Shown in pieces: positions 1-8,080 of a stretch of 64,000 nucleotides of DNA. The translations under genes and the position numbers were made by a program. Numbering within the stretch: position 1 is the first letter of the stretch; every line of letters begins with the position of its first letter. Below the pieces are notes generated by a model, which was not told the DNA's origin, did no database searches, and was given only the letters and a program-made list of their open reading frames with translations. Origin of the DNA: Thermoanaerobaculia bacterium (GTDB lineage Bacteria; Acidobacteriota; Thermoanaerobaculia; Multivoradales; Multivoraceae); the NCBI GenBank assembly GCA_022826745.1, contig JAJDUI010000014.1, positions 1-64,000 on the forward strand. The letters are read 5' to 3'.

Positions 1-141
1 GCGGCCGTGTCCAGCGGCCAACAAGAGAGCTGAAACCTGAGCCGCCGGCCGTCCCGCTCCAGACCCTCTCACACGGCCTGCGACCCAGAAGACCTCAAGT
101 CAGAAATGCCGGCTCACGCAGCTGATTTCGAGAGGCTCCCT

Positions 142-1413
142 TCAGGCGCTGCGGCGCCGGTGGGGGTCGGACTCCCTCTGGATGAGCTTGAAGAGTCGGG
201 CACGGGCCTGGTTGAGTGCAGCCGCTGCTTCGAGGTCGGTCTGGGCCTTGGCCTGCTCTTCGAGGAGGCCGAGGGTCACGCCGGGCCTGAGGTGCTGCTC
301 GGCGTCGGGCAGGGACCTGAGCTTCTCGAAGGGGGTCATGGTGTCCTGGTAGCGGTAGCGTTTCGTCTTCTTTCCGCGCCGGTCCGTGATCTCGGTCGCA
401 AACAGGCAGGGCCGATGGAAGTTGAGGTAGGGATTGAGCATGTCGCGGGCGAAGGCGTTGCATTCGCGGGCGAAGAGCTTCGGGATGTGCCCGTAGCCGA
501 AGCAGCGACGGATCACGTTGCCGTTCTTGGATTCGACCAGCGCGTTGTCGTTGCTGCGTCGGGCGCGGGATTTGGTGAACTCCGCGACGTGAAGGCTGTT
601 CAGCAGGTCGGCGACCCGGTGGTTGATGTACTCCGAGCCGTTGTCGGCATGGAAGCCCCGCACCTGGAAGGGACAGGACTCGATCGACTCGCGCAGCACC
701 TTGAGCAGGCAGTTCTCGGAGATCGCGCGCACCGTCCCCACATGCTCCCACTGGGTCACCTCGTCCACCAGGTTGACGTGGAGCACGCCCTTCTGGCCGT
801 CCTTCTCCCCCTGGTCCACGGTGTCGACGCGCAGGAAGCCCGGCCGGCCCAGAGGCTGCGGCTTGCGGCGTTCGCCGATCGCGACCTTCCTCGCCCGCGT
901 CTTCCTGTACGTGGTGCGCCGCCGCGTGTAGGTCGTCGACTTGCGCAGGTTGTAGAAGTGACCGTTCGAGATCGAGGCCAGCCGCTCGAAGCGCAGGTCG
1001 CCGTACTCCTCGTACATCCGCCGCATCACCGCCCGCGTGCTGTGACCGCACATCTGGCCCAGCGTCGCATCGACCTCGGCCAACAGACCGATGTCGGCCC
1101 TCGTGAAGCGCCGCGAGAAGGGCCGCGCCGGAGCGCCGCGACGGTCCCGAATCCGGCCCGTCTCGACGTATTGCCGGATCAACCGGGCCGTCTGCGCTCT
1201 GGAGAATCCCGTCACCTTGGCCAGGTAGGCCCTCACCGCGCCCTTGTCCGCCTTGCCGAGCGACTTGTAGCGAAACCGGGCCAGCGTCTGCTGGCAGAAC
1301 TCGTAAGCCGACCTCCGGTCGGCGTGCCGGAAACTCGGTTCCCCGCCCGAGGACACGAACTCCCGTACTTGATCCAGGGTGCGAACACGGTGCGTCTGTA
1401 GCGACACGATCAT
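142..1413 (-). CDS. Transposase with integrase (rve) catalytic core
   Basis: A 423-aa protein predicted to cut and join the ends of the surrounding element. The N-terminal part (about residues 40-150) is basic and helix-rich and resembles a helix-turn-helix DNA-binding region. The catalytic core follows, with a readable DDE triad: D197 in LRVDTVD, D257 in FHADNGSEY and E294 in ALVESKNG, a second spacing of 36 residues that is normal for retroviral-integrase-like transposases. The C-terminal NFHRPC-like region matches the usual tail of rve transposases. The gene is intact, with no frameshift seen, so the element may be active. It resembles the IS481/IS3 superfamily, but the exact family was not determined. 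Confidence 0.85.
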   Translation of the reverse strand: MIVSLQTHRVRTLDQVREFVSSGGEPSFRHADRRSAYEFCQQTLARFRYKSLGKADKGAVRAYLAKVTGFSRAQTARLIRQYVETGRIRDRRGAPARPFSRRFTRADIGLLAEVDATLGQMCGHSTRAVMRRMYEEYGDLRFERLASISNGHFYNLRKSTTYTRRRTTYRKTRARKVAIGERRKPQPLGRPGFLRVDTVDQGEKDGQKGVLHVNLVDEVTQWEHVGTVRAISENCLLKVLRESIESCPFQVRGFHADNGSEYINHRVADLLNSLHVAEFTKSRARRSNDNALVESKNGNVIRRCFGYGHIPKLFARECNAFARDMLNPYLNFHRPCLFATEITDRRGKKTKRYRYQDTMTPFEKLRSLPDAEQHLRPGVTLGLLEEQAKAQTDLEAAAALNQARARLFKLIQRESDPHRRRSA

Positions 1414-1441
1414 CCTCCGATGATCCCCCGTCGCCGAACTA

Positions 1442-1496
1442 CAGGCTCATCTCTCGTTGGATTACCGACGCCCCTTCAGGCTCATCTCTCGTTGGA
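1442..1496. repeat. Tandem 20-nt direct repeats at the IS right end
   Basis: The sequence CAGGCTCATCTCTCGTTGGA occurs at 1442-1461 and exactly again at 1477-1496, 35 nt apart start to start. It lies upstream of the transposase start and reads as the inverted counterpart of the left end at 17-40. Repeated end motifs of this kind usually serve as transposase binding sites; that role is inferred here. Confidence 0.7.
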
Positions 1497-1718
1497 CAGC
1501 TCTCCATCTGGCCTCATCTCTGCTTTTGGGCTACAATCGCGGTGCTTTCACGGCGCCGCGAGGCAGGGGACCGTCCACCCCGGCTGTCGCCACCAGATGC
1601 CTCAAAGCGGCCGCGCCTCAGCTTCCCGAGACGTCCACCACGTCGCCCCGTCCTCCGGGAGGAACTGAACTGCCAGCCGGCGGCGCCAGTGAACTCAACG
1701 GGTCGATACCCCACCGGA

Positions 1719-4700
1719 ATGCCAGAAGCGCAAGGCGAACACCCCACCGGGACACCTGCCGCCCCCAAACGGCGGCCGGCCCGCCGTCGGCGGCGTCCCC
1801 GTCAACGCGGCGGCGCGGGCAAGACGCGCACGGTCGCGCTTCATCAGCGCAGCGCGTCTCATTTCCGCCCCGAGGACCGTGAACGGGGCAAGGCGGTCTT
1901 TTCGGCGGGAAACGTGAAGCTGGAAGTCGACGGCACGAGCGCCCGGGCCATCGTCGAACCGCTGGCGCCCTGCGAAGGCGCCGCCCCGGACGACCCGGCC
2001 GGGAACGACGCCACCACCGTGGAGATCGACTGGTCGAGGGTTCCCGACGAACGCATTCTCCACGCGGTGTGCGACTGCCCGCAGTTCGCCGGCGGCACGG
2101 CCTGCGGCCACATCTGGGCGTCGCTGCTCGAACTCGCCGCGAAGGAGCCGAAGAGCCAGCCAGCCGGATCAGGCCGCGTTTCGCTGCGGAAGACCCGGCC
2201 TCCACAGGTCTCCATACCAGGATCGGCATTGAACACGATGGACACCCCGACCGCCGCTGCGAGCGCACCTCCCCGCCCTTCCCGGCGCACCCGCAGGAGC
2301 CGCAGCCGGCGCCGGAGGCGAACACCGGCAACGACGAGCTGGAGGTCGGTCGTCGACGCCGTTCGCGAGGACATCGAGCAGCAGGGCCTTCCCGAGAAGA
2401 CCTCCGCGGCAAGGCACGGAGAGCCCGAGATCCGGTTCCTGATCAACGCGGCGACGAGCCGCACTGCCGGCGGCCTGATGATCGACATCTTCGGCCGCAA
2501 GAGGAATCCCCAGGGCGAGTTCGGCAAACTGAAGCGTCTCAACATCGACCACGCCAAAGTCGAAGAACTGCTTGGCCTGAACTCGCTTGACGCCGACGCC
2601 TCGCCGACGAACGGAGCGTCCCCGGCCGCGGAGCCGGCGATGGTTACGGCGCTGCCGCCCGAGGCGCCGCAACGCCAGGGGCGCAAGCGGAAGGCCGGGC
2701 GTGGCCGACCACCGGGGCGCCCTCAGATCCAGCGCGTCTTCGTGCCCCTGAACTGGGTCGATCACCTTCTGCCCCGCCTCAGCTCGAGCGACCAGCTCTT
2801 CTGGTGGGACGGCCGCTCACTCGCCAACCTGCACCCGGTGAGCTTCGACGACGGCGCGCCCTGGCGCCTCACCCTGCAACTGGAGATCGCTGCCGCCAGC
2901 CGTATCCGGCTCCGCGGGCTGCTCAAGCGCGGCGACGAGACTACACCTCTCAGCCGCGCGGCCCTGGTGCTTCCGTTCTCCAGGGGCAACGGCGTCACCC
3001 CCGGCGCGGAAGCGAACGAGGCAGGCAATACGCTGCTGCTGCTGGAAAACTCGATCGGCCGCCTCCACCTCGAACCGCAGCGCGACCAGCCCTGGTACTC
3101 CCTGCTCGGCGCCAGCGGCGATCTGGTCATCCCGGACGAAGACCTGGAAGCGGCGGTGACCAGCCTCCTGGAGCTGCCCGCCCTGCCCCCTCTGGAGCTT
3201 CCGGAAGAGGTCTACCTCTCCGAAGAGTCCCCGATCCCCCAGCCACGGCTGGCGCTCGAGCCGGAGGACGCGCCGGAGTGGATGAACCCCCAGCTCGAGG
3301 CCCGCCTCTCCTTCGGCTACGGCAGCCTGACCGTCGACGCCGGCGATCCGCGGTCGGCGGTGGTCGACTGGGAGGAGCATCGCTTCGTCCGGCGCGACCA
3401 GAAGGTCGAACAGGACGCGCTTGTCCGTCTCCTCGAGCTCGGCCTGAAGCCGGTCGCATCCAAGGCCGGCCACAGCCTGGAGCTCGAGCCGCGCGACCTG
3501 CCCGCGGTCGCCGAGCCACTGCTGACGGAGGGATGGGAGGTCGAAGCCCACGGCGCCTCGATCCGACCGCCAAATCCGCCGGCGCTGCGTATCGAGAGCG
3601 GCGTCGACTGGTTCGAGCTCAGCGGCCAGATCGACTTTGGCGAAGACCAGATCGAGTTCTCGGAGATCCTGTCGGCGATCTCCGAAGGCCGGCGATCGGT
3701 CGAGCTGGACGACGGATCGAAGGGACTCCTGCCGGCGGCCTGGGTCGAGAACTACGGCTCGCTCAGCCAGCTCGCCCAGGCTTCCAGCGAAGAGGGACTG
3801 CGCTTCCTGCCCTCGCAGGCCCTGCTGGTCGACGCCCTGCTCGCGGTGACGCCGCCGGTGAACGTCAGCAAGACCTTCGCCGAGCTGCGCGAGAAACTGA
3901 GCACCTTCTCGTCGATCAAGCCGAAGAAGGAGCCGCGCAGCTTCGTCGGCACGCTCCGCAACTACCAGCGCCTCGGCCTGGGCTGGCTGTGCTTCCTGCG
4001 CGAGTTCGGCCTCGGCGGCGTGCTGGCGGACGACATGGGGCTGGGCAAGACGATCCAGGCGCTGGCCGTGCTCCGCATGTACCGCACCGCCTCCCGGACA
4101 ACGAAGCTGCCCTACCTCGTCGTCGCGCCGCGCAGCCTCGTGTACAACTGGATCGACGAAGCCGCCCGTTTCACACCCGACCTCAAGGTGCTGGAGTACG
4201 CGGGCCGCGACCGCGAAGAGCTGCGGGACGAACTCACTTCGGCCGACCTGGTCGTCACGACCTACGGCACCGTCCGCCGCGACATCGGCTATCTCGCCAC
4301 CGTCGACTTCGACACCGTGATCCTCGACGAGGCCCAGGCGATCAAGAACGCGACCTCGCAGACCGCCAAGGCCTGCCGCCTGTTGACCGGCAAACACCGC
4401 CTCGCGCTCACCGGCACCCCGATCGAGAACCACCTGGGCGAACTCGGCTCGATCTTCGAGTTCCTCAACCCGGGTCTGCTCGGGCGGCTGCCGGCCCTGG
4501 ACGTGCTGGCCGGCGGCCGCGCGCCAAGCGAACAGGAACTCGCCCTTGTCGCCAAGGGTCTGCGGCCCTTCATCCTTCGCCGCAGCAAGCGGGAGGTGCT
4601 CCCGGACCTGCCGGAGAAGACCGAGCAGATCCTGCAGTGCACCCTGAATCCGAAGCAGCAGGAGATCTACGACCAGCTCCGGGCCGGTTACCGCGAAAGC

Positions 4701-5333
4701 CTGCTGAAGCAGGTCGAGGACAAGGGGGTCGGCGGATCGGCGATGCAGGTGCTCGAGGCGCTGCTCCGCCTGCGGCAGGTCGCCTGCCATCCGGGGCTCA
4801 TCGACGAGTCCTGGAACGACGCGGGCAGCGCCAAGCTCGAGTCGCTGTTCGAGCAGGTGTCCGAGGTGCTCGACGAAGGGCACAAGTGCCTCGTGTTCTC
4901 CCAGTTCACGTCGCTGCTGGCCTACGTACGGAGCCACTTCGAGGAGCAGGGCGTCCCGTACGCCTACCTCGACGGCCAGACCCGAAACCGCGGTGAGGTG
5001 GTCGACCACTTCCAGAGCGACCCGGACACGAACATCTTCCTGATCAGCCTGAAGGCGGGCGGCGTCGGCCTGAACCTGACCGCCGCCGGCTACGTCTTCC
5101 TGCTCGACCCGTGGTGGAACCCGGCCGTCGAGGCGCAGGCCATCGACCGCACCCACCGCATCGGCCAGACCCAGCCCGTCTTTGCCTATCGCCTGATCGC
5201 CCGGGACACCGTGGAAGAGAAGATGCTGGAACTCCAGCGCTCGAAGCGGCAGATCGCCGACGCGATCCTCGAAGGCGGCGGATCGTCCCTGCGGGATCTC
5301 ACCGCCGACGATCTGCGGATGCTGCTGAGCTAG
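1719..5333 (+). CDS. SWIM zinc-finger SNF2-family helicase
   Basis: About 1204 aa from the ATG at 1719. An open frame continues upstream to a GTG at 1542, but that stretch is low-complexity, so 1719 is preferred without a strong RBS. An N-terminal SWIM zinc finger is visible (C118, C120, C129, H131 in HAVCDCPQF...ACGH). A long middle region follows, then a complete SNF2 motor: Walker A with K777 in DMGLGKT, DEAQ at 870-873, and the HRIGQT motif near 1146. This architecture belongs to bacterial SWIM/SNF2 DNA-dependent ATPases that remodel or translocate on nucleic acid-protein complexes. The specific substrate is unknown. The gene stands alone between an IS and a strong terminator. Confidence 0.85.
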   Translation: MPEAQGEHPTGTPAAPKRRPARRRRRPRQRGGAGKTRTVALHQRSASHFRPEDRERGKAVFSAGNVKLEVDGTSARAIVEPLAPCEGAAPDDPAGNDATTVEIDWSRVPDERILHAVCDCPQFAGGTACGHIWASLLELAAKEPKSQPAGSGRVSLRKTRPPQVSIPGSALNTMDTPTAAASAPPRPSRRTRRSRSRRRRRTPATTSWRSVVDAVREDIEQQGLPEKTSAARHGEPEIRFLINAATSRTAGGLMIDIFGRKRNPQGEFGKLKRLNIDHAKVEELLGLNSLDADASPTNGASPAAEPAMVTALPPEAPQRQGRKRKAGRGRPPGRPQIQRVFVPLNWVDHLLPRLSSSDQLFWWDGRSLANLHPVSFDDGAPWRLTLQLEIAAASRIRLRGLLKRGDETTPLSRAALVLPFSRGNGVTPGAEANEAGNTLLLLENSIGRLHLEPQRDQPWYSLLGASGDLVIPDEDLEAAVTSLLELPALPPLELPEEVYLSEESPIPQPRLALEPEDAPEWMNPQLEARLSFGYGSLTVDAGDPRSAVVDWEEHRFVRRDQKVEQDALVRLLELGLKPVASKAGHSLELEPRDLPAVAEPLLTEGWEVEAHGASIRPPNPPALRIESGVDWFELSGQIDFGEDQIEFSEILSAISEGRRSVELDDGSKGLLPAAWVENYGSLSQLAQASSEEGLRFLPSQALLVDALLAVTPPVNVSKTFAELREKLSTFSSIKPKKEPRSFVGTLRNYQRLGLGWLCFLREFGLGGVLADDMGLGKTIQALAVLRMYRTASRTTKLPYLVVAPRSLVYNWIDEAARFTPDLKVLEYAGRDREELRDELTSADLVVTTYGTVRRDIGYLATVDFDTVILDEAQAIKNATSQTAKACRLLTGKHRLALTGTPIENHLGELGSIFEFLNPGLLGRLPALDVLAGGRAPSEQELALVAKGLRPFILRRSKREVLPDLPEKTEQILQCTLNPKQQEIYDQLRAGYRESLLKQVEDKGVGGSAMQVLEALLRLRQVACHPGLIDESWNDAGSAKLESLFEQVSEVLDEGHKCLVFSQFTSLLAYVRSHFEEQGVPYAYLDGQTRNRGEVVDHFQSDPDTNIFLISLKAGGVGLNLTAAGYVFLLDPWWNPAVEAQAIDRTHRIGQTQPVFAYRLIARDTVEEKMLELQRSKRQIADAILEGGGSSLRDLTADDLRMLLS

Positions 5334-5426
5334 ATCCGGGCGCCGGGCGGGCGTCCGCACCGTCGCCGCCGCGCTTGCGCCGCGGCCGCGTCGACGACAT
5401 CTGAGCCGGTTCGTCCGGCTGCTCCG

Positions 5427-5467
5427 AAGGGCCTTCGGAACCGTCAATCGGTTCCGAGGGCCCTTTT
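5427..5467 (+). terminator. Strong hairpin terminator
   Basis: A 17-bp stem (5427-5443 with 5449-5465, one mismatch) closes a 5-nt TCAAT loop and runs into TTTT. It lies about 95 nt after the helicase stop and insulates it from the peptide locus downstream. Confidence 0.8.
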
Positions 5468-5561
5468 GCGTCTTAGTCGATACACGCGGCCGCTGAACCC
5501 ACGGCCACCGACAACAACCCGGCCGTCCGGCCGTCACGAACGGAACTACTGGAGCTGGACG

Positions 5562-5783
5562 ATGACGTCCCCGAACCTCACTTCTAACCTCCGCCAACCA
5601 CGAACCAGGCCGCGCGCTGGCCATCGGCTGCACGGATGGAACCCCCGGCTTTCCCAGTCTCCAGCCAGCGCCCTCGAAGCACGCCTGACCCGTGCGTTTC
5701 ACATGCTCGACGCCCCGTCGGCGCCGCTGGTCTCCATGCTGCACAGCCGGGCCACCGGCCTGGCGGGAAGGCGGCGGCGATGA
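5562..5783 (+). CDS. Possible 73-aa small basic protein leading the peptide locus
   Basis: The ATG at 5562 is preceded by GGAG at suitable spacing, and the frame runs to a TGA that overlaps the next start as ATGA (5780-5783), a classic coupling arrangement. The product is Arg- and Pro-rich at its N terminus. Around residues 38-65 it has a region (ALEARLTRAFHMLD) that could form a helix, and it ends in RRRR. It has no cysteine, signal peptide or recognised domain. It may be a coupling leader, a small accessory protein or a spurious frame. The overlap and RBS are the only support. Confidence 0.45.
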   Translation: MTSPNLTSNLRQPRTRPRAGHRLHGWNPRLSQSPASALEARLTRAFHMLDAPSAPLVSMLHSRATGLAGRRRR

Positions 5784-6283
5784 ACCGCCGCCGCCTGGCG
5801 CTGGCCGCCGTCGTCGTGGCCGTCCTCGTCCCCCTCGGAGGTCTCCTCTGGTTCGAGTCCGGAATCCGCGCCCGGCAGGCACAGCGCCCGGAAGTCGGCG
5901 CGACGTTCCCCGCGCTGCCGGGCTTCGCGGACGGCGAGACCCTGCCGGCCGCCCCGGGACGGCTGCGGGTAGTAACTTTCGCCAGGGCCGGCTGCGGCAA
6001 CTGCGACCGAACGATCACCACCCTGCGCCGCCTGAACCGGACCGAAGATCCGACCTTCGACCTGATCGCGGTCGTCGCCGGCGCCCATGAGCCCGCAGCG
6101 AACGGTGACGGCCTTCTCTCCATCGCCGATCCGGACGCCTCCGTCTCGAACCGCTTTGGCGTGGTCCACGTGCCGCTCGTCTTTCTCGTCGACGCACAGT
6201 CCCGGATTCTGGCGGTCGCCACCGGCGAACGTCCGGAGACCGCCTGGCGCGCTTTTCTGGAGTCCGGAACCGATGCGCTCTGA
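5780..6283 (+). CDS. Membrane-anchored thioredoxin-like/redoxin protein
   Basis: A 167-aa protein with a basic N terminus (MNRRR), one hydrophobic segment at about residues 6-25 and then a periplasmic thioredoxin-fold domain. The active-site motif is C72-G-N-C75 in the context TFARAGCGNCDR, at the end of the expected first beta strand; the VPLVFLVD segment near 140 matches the cis-Pro region of redoxins. Its family makes, breaks or isomerises disulfides outside the cytoplasm. It overlaps the upstream ORF by ATGA and the C39 peptidase start by 11 nt. Because four peptides encoded downstream each have exactly two cysteines, disulfide formation in those peptides is the most attractive role; this is an inference. 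Confidence 0.75.
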   Translation: MNRRRLALAAVVVAVLVPLGGLLWFESGIRARQAQRPEVGATFPALPGFADGETLPAAPGRLRVVTFARAGCGNCDRTITTLRRLNRTEDPTFDLIAVVAGAHEPAANGDGLLSIADPDASVSNRFGVVHVPLVFLVDAQSRILAVATGERPETAWRAFLESGTDAL

Positions 6284-6875
6284 GCGATTCCGGATCCGTC
6301 CCCCGCACGCGGCCGCTGCCGGCCTGCTGGTTGCCGCCGGTCTCGTGACGGTCGCTGCCCGGGCGCTGGGGCCGACGATGGACCGGCTCGCCTGGGCCGC
6401 CGCACTCGACCCGTCGGCACCCGCCCCGGGCGAGGTGGTCCGCCAGCAAAGGCGCTCCGACTGCGGTCCGGCGGCCCTGAAGATGGTCCTCGACCACTGG
6501 GGCATCGAGGACGCAACACTCGCCGAACTCGAGATCGCGACCGGAACCGGACCGGACGGCACCAGCCTCCTGGCGCTCAAGAAAGCCGCCGAGGAACGGG
6601 GCGTGACGAGCCAGGGGCTCCGGCTTCCGGTCCATCGGCTCCGCGAGATCCCGCTCCCCGCGATCGCCCACGTCCACGGCGACCACTTCGTCGTCATTCG
6701 CAGCATCGGCGACGAACTCGTCATCGACGACCCCTCTCTCGGCCGGCTGCGCATGAGTTCCCGGGTCTTCGCCCGCTCCTGGGACGGCGTCGTTCTGAGC
6801 TTCACCGGCGGCCCCCCACCGATTCCGCGGACGGTACGAAACCCGTCCGTTTCACCCCCAACCTACAACCCTTGA
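6273..6875 (+). CDS. Membrane-anchored C39-family cysteine peptidase
   Basis: A 200-aa protein with an N-terminal hydrophobic anchor (about residues 13-33) and a stand-alone C39 peptidase domain, without the ABC transporter parts to which this domain is often fused. Catalytic residues are readable: the Q58-Q59 region and C64 in RQQRRSDCGPAALKMV, H138 in HGDHFVV and D152/D153 in VIDDPSLG. C39 peptidases cut after double-glycine leaders of exported peptides. A gene 250 bp downstream (7129-7296) encodes such a leader, which gives a plausible substrate. The start at 6273 overlaps the redoxin gene by 11 nt. The anchored, non-fused form suggests cleavage on the outer side of the inner membrane. Confidence 0.82.
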   Translation: MRSERFRIRPPHAAAAGLLVAAGLVTVAARALGPTMDRLAWAAALDPSAPAPGEVVRQQRRSDCGPAALKMVLDHWGIEDATLAELEIATGTGPDGTSLLALKKAAEERGVTSQGLRLPVHRLREIPLPAIAHVHGDHFVVIRSIGDELVIDDPSLGRLRMSSRVFARSWDGVVLSFTGGPPPIPRTVRNPSVSPPTYNP

Positions 6876-6890
6876 AGGAGATACTCCTCT

Positions 6891-7118
6891 ATGAAACTCC
6901 GCATTGTCTTTGTTTCCGCCCTCTTCCTGTTCCTCGCCGGAGCGGCACTGGCGACACCGACCGTCGGGGAAGCGACCCAGACGGCCCGGTACTTCCCGGT
7001 GCCCTGCAGCGACCTGCCCTTTCCCGGACCGGGCCGGCCCTATCCGCTTCCCTGGCCTTTCCCGAGCCCGTGGCCCGGTCCCACCGACCAGTGCATTCCC
7101 ATCCCCCTCCCCTTCTAG
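6891..7118 (+). CDS. Secreted proline-rich two-cysteine peptide
   Basis: A 75-aa peptide whose ATG at 6891 follows a good GAAGGAG site. Residues 1-21 form a Sec-type signal peptide (basic start, hydrophobic core, ALA-T cleavage site). The mature part of about 54 aa is dominated by Pro and aromatic residues (YPLPWPFPSPWPGP) and has two cysteines, C39 and C68. Proline-rich composition is shared with some antimicrobial peptides, but no family was recognised. It directly follows the C39 peptidase gene and starts the row of four small two-Cys products. Confidence 0.65.
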   Translation: MKLRIVFVSALFLFLAGAALATPTVGEATQTARYFPVPCSDLPFPGPGRPYPLPWPFPSPWPGPTDQCIPIPLPF

Positions 7119-7128
7119 GAGTCCCGAC

Positions 7129-7296
7129 ATGAATACCGCTTCAACCCTGATCGCGATCCTGCCCGAGGCCGGTCTCGCGACCGTCACCGGCGGAAACGCC
7201 TGGATCGTCTCGATGGCTTGCTGGACGGCAGCCGGCTTCGTCGACGCTTTCTATCCAGGCATGGGTGCCCTGATCATTCTTTCCTGCCCGATCTGA
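7129..7296 (+). CDS. Double-glycine-leader peptide, bacteriocin-like
   Basis: A 55-aa peptide with a TAGGAG ribosome site 10 nt after the previous stop. Residues 1-22 match the C39-type leader: L at -12, L at -7, V at -4 and GG at -2/-1 (LATVTGG). The predicted core is 33 aa, begins NAWIVSMACW and is hydrophobic and Gly/Ala-rich with C31 and C53. Leaders of this form are cut by C39 peptidases, and one is encoded about 250 bp upstream. The core could be a bacteriocin, a signalling peptide or another exported peptide; no named family was recognised. Confidence 0.72.
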   Translation: MNTASTLIAILPEAGLATVTGGNAWIVSMACWTAAGFVDAFYPGMGALIILSCPI

Positions 7297-7359
7297 CCCC
7301 CATCATCTGACACCACCACGAACGACTCGTTCACCTCTGAACCGAAAGGAACCCGACTC

Positions 7360-7680
7360 ATGACAACGACCCTTCTAGCCGTCGTGGCGGGCGCTGCGCT
7401 GTCGGTCAGCGCAGCCGTTCCGGCACCTGACTCCCTTTCTCGCTCGCCCGTGGACTCCGAGCTGCGCACAGCAGCGGCCGTTCACGAGCCTGCCATCGAC
7501 CTCGGTCCCCACTCCCTGCCCAACCAGGTTCTGGCGCGGACGGTGGGAAGGGGCTCCACTTCCGACTTTCTTTGCGGGGCCGCCACAGGAGCCGGCTTCG
7601 CTCTCACGCTGAGCGGCGTCGGCACGGTCGCCGGCGTCCTGTTGGGCGGCGCCGGCATGGCCTGCGCCATGTTCTTCTGA
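7360..7680 (+). CDS. Secreted glycine-rich two-cysteine peptide (106 aa)
   Basis: The ATG at 7360 follows GAAAGGAA. Residues 1-22 look like a Sec signal (MTTTLLAVVAGAAL...AVPA). A polar pro-region of about 45 aa follows, and then a C-terminal hydrophobic segment (about 69-106) rich in Gly and Ala, with GxxxG-like spacing and cysteines C72 and C102 near its two ends. This build (signal, acidic pro-region, small-residue helix bracketed by cysteines) resembles pore-forming bacteriocins, but no homologous family was recognised. It shares the pattern of its downstream neighbour and may be a distant paralogue. Confidence 0.62.
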   Translation: MTTTLLAVVAGAALSVSAAVPAPDSLSRSPVDSELRTAAAVHEPAIDLGPHSLPNQVLARTVGRGSTSDFLCGAATGAGFALTLSGVGTVAGVLLGGAGMACAMFF

Positions 7681-7750
7681 GCTCAGCCACTCGACGCAAC
7701 CAGTCAGTCAACCAATCAACCCAAACCACTTGATCCTCGAAAGGAACGAC

Positions 7751-8047
7751 ATGTCCAGGAAAACACTAGCCACAGTTCTCCTCATCACTCTCGCGTTCGC
7801 CCTCGCTCCAACGGCAGGAGCCAGCAGCGCTCCTGACTTCCCGGTCCCCGACCGCGGCTACCCGGCCGAAGCCGGGCAAGCCGATGACCTCGTCCTCGCG
7901 GCGGCGATCGGCGGGTCGGCCGCGAGCTGCGTCGGCGCCCTCATCGGCTTCAGTTTGACGGCTCTCGCGCTCGGCGCTGCGACAGGCGGCGTCGGCCTAG
8001 CCCTCTTTGGAGCCTACGCGCCAGTTGCCGTCGTCGTCTGCGCCTAG
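7751..8047 (+). CDS. Secreted glycine-rich two-cysteine peptide (98 aa)
   Basis: The ATG at 7751 is chosen over an in-frame ATG 21 nt upstream because GAAAGGAA sits just before it. Residues 1-24 are a Sec signal peptide. After a short acidic pro-region (about 25-47) comes a hydrophobic Gly/Ala core with C60 and C97 at its ends, again with small-residue spacing. The segment LVLAAAIGG just before the core also resembles a double-glycine cut site, with L at -7. It is the last peptide gene of the row and is followed by a long hairpin at 8081-8164. Confidence 0.62.
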   Translation: MSRKTLATVLLITLAFALAPTAGASSAPDFPVPDRGYPAEAGQADDLVLAAAIGGSAASCVGALIGFSLTALALGAATGGVGLALFGAYAPVAVVVCA

Positions 8048-8080
8048 GTCCCTTCTTCTGAACCCGTAGCACACGTCAAT

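Larger units (their letters stand above)
17..1496 (-). mobile_element. Insertion sequence with DDE transposase
   Basis: The span is set by an imperfect inverted repeat. The left end (17-40) reads GCCAACAAGAGAGCTGAAAC and the right end, read inward on the minus strand from 1496, reads TCCAACGAGAGATGAGCCTG. The right end carries this 20-nt motif twice (1442-1461 and 1477-1496), and a weaker third match (CTCATCTCTG) follows near 1514. One transposase gene fills the interior. No target duplication could be confirmed because the left end lies close to the window edge, so the exact boundaries are uncertain by some tens of bases. Confidence 0.7.

Noticed and set aside
1542..1718. GTG start giving the helicase 59 extra residues
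   Set aside because: The extra part is low-complexity Arg/Pro-rich, begins inside the IS flank and has no family match, though it cannot be fully excluded.
5334..5561. A gene between the helicase and the peptide locus
   Set aside because: Only a strong terminator is visible; the short open frames have no RBS or conserved features.
2817..5882. 1021-codon open frame on the minus strand over the helicase
   Set aside because: It is antisense to a gene with a complete SNF2 motor and has no recognisable domain; GC-rich coding sequence commonly leaves such frames open.
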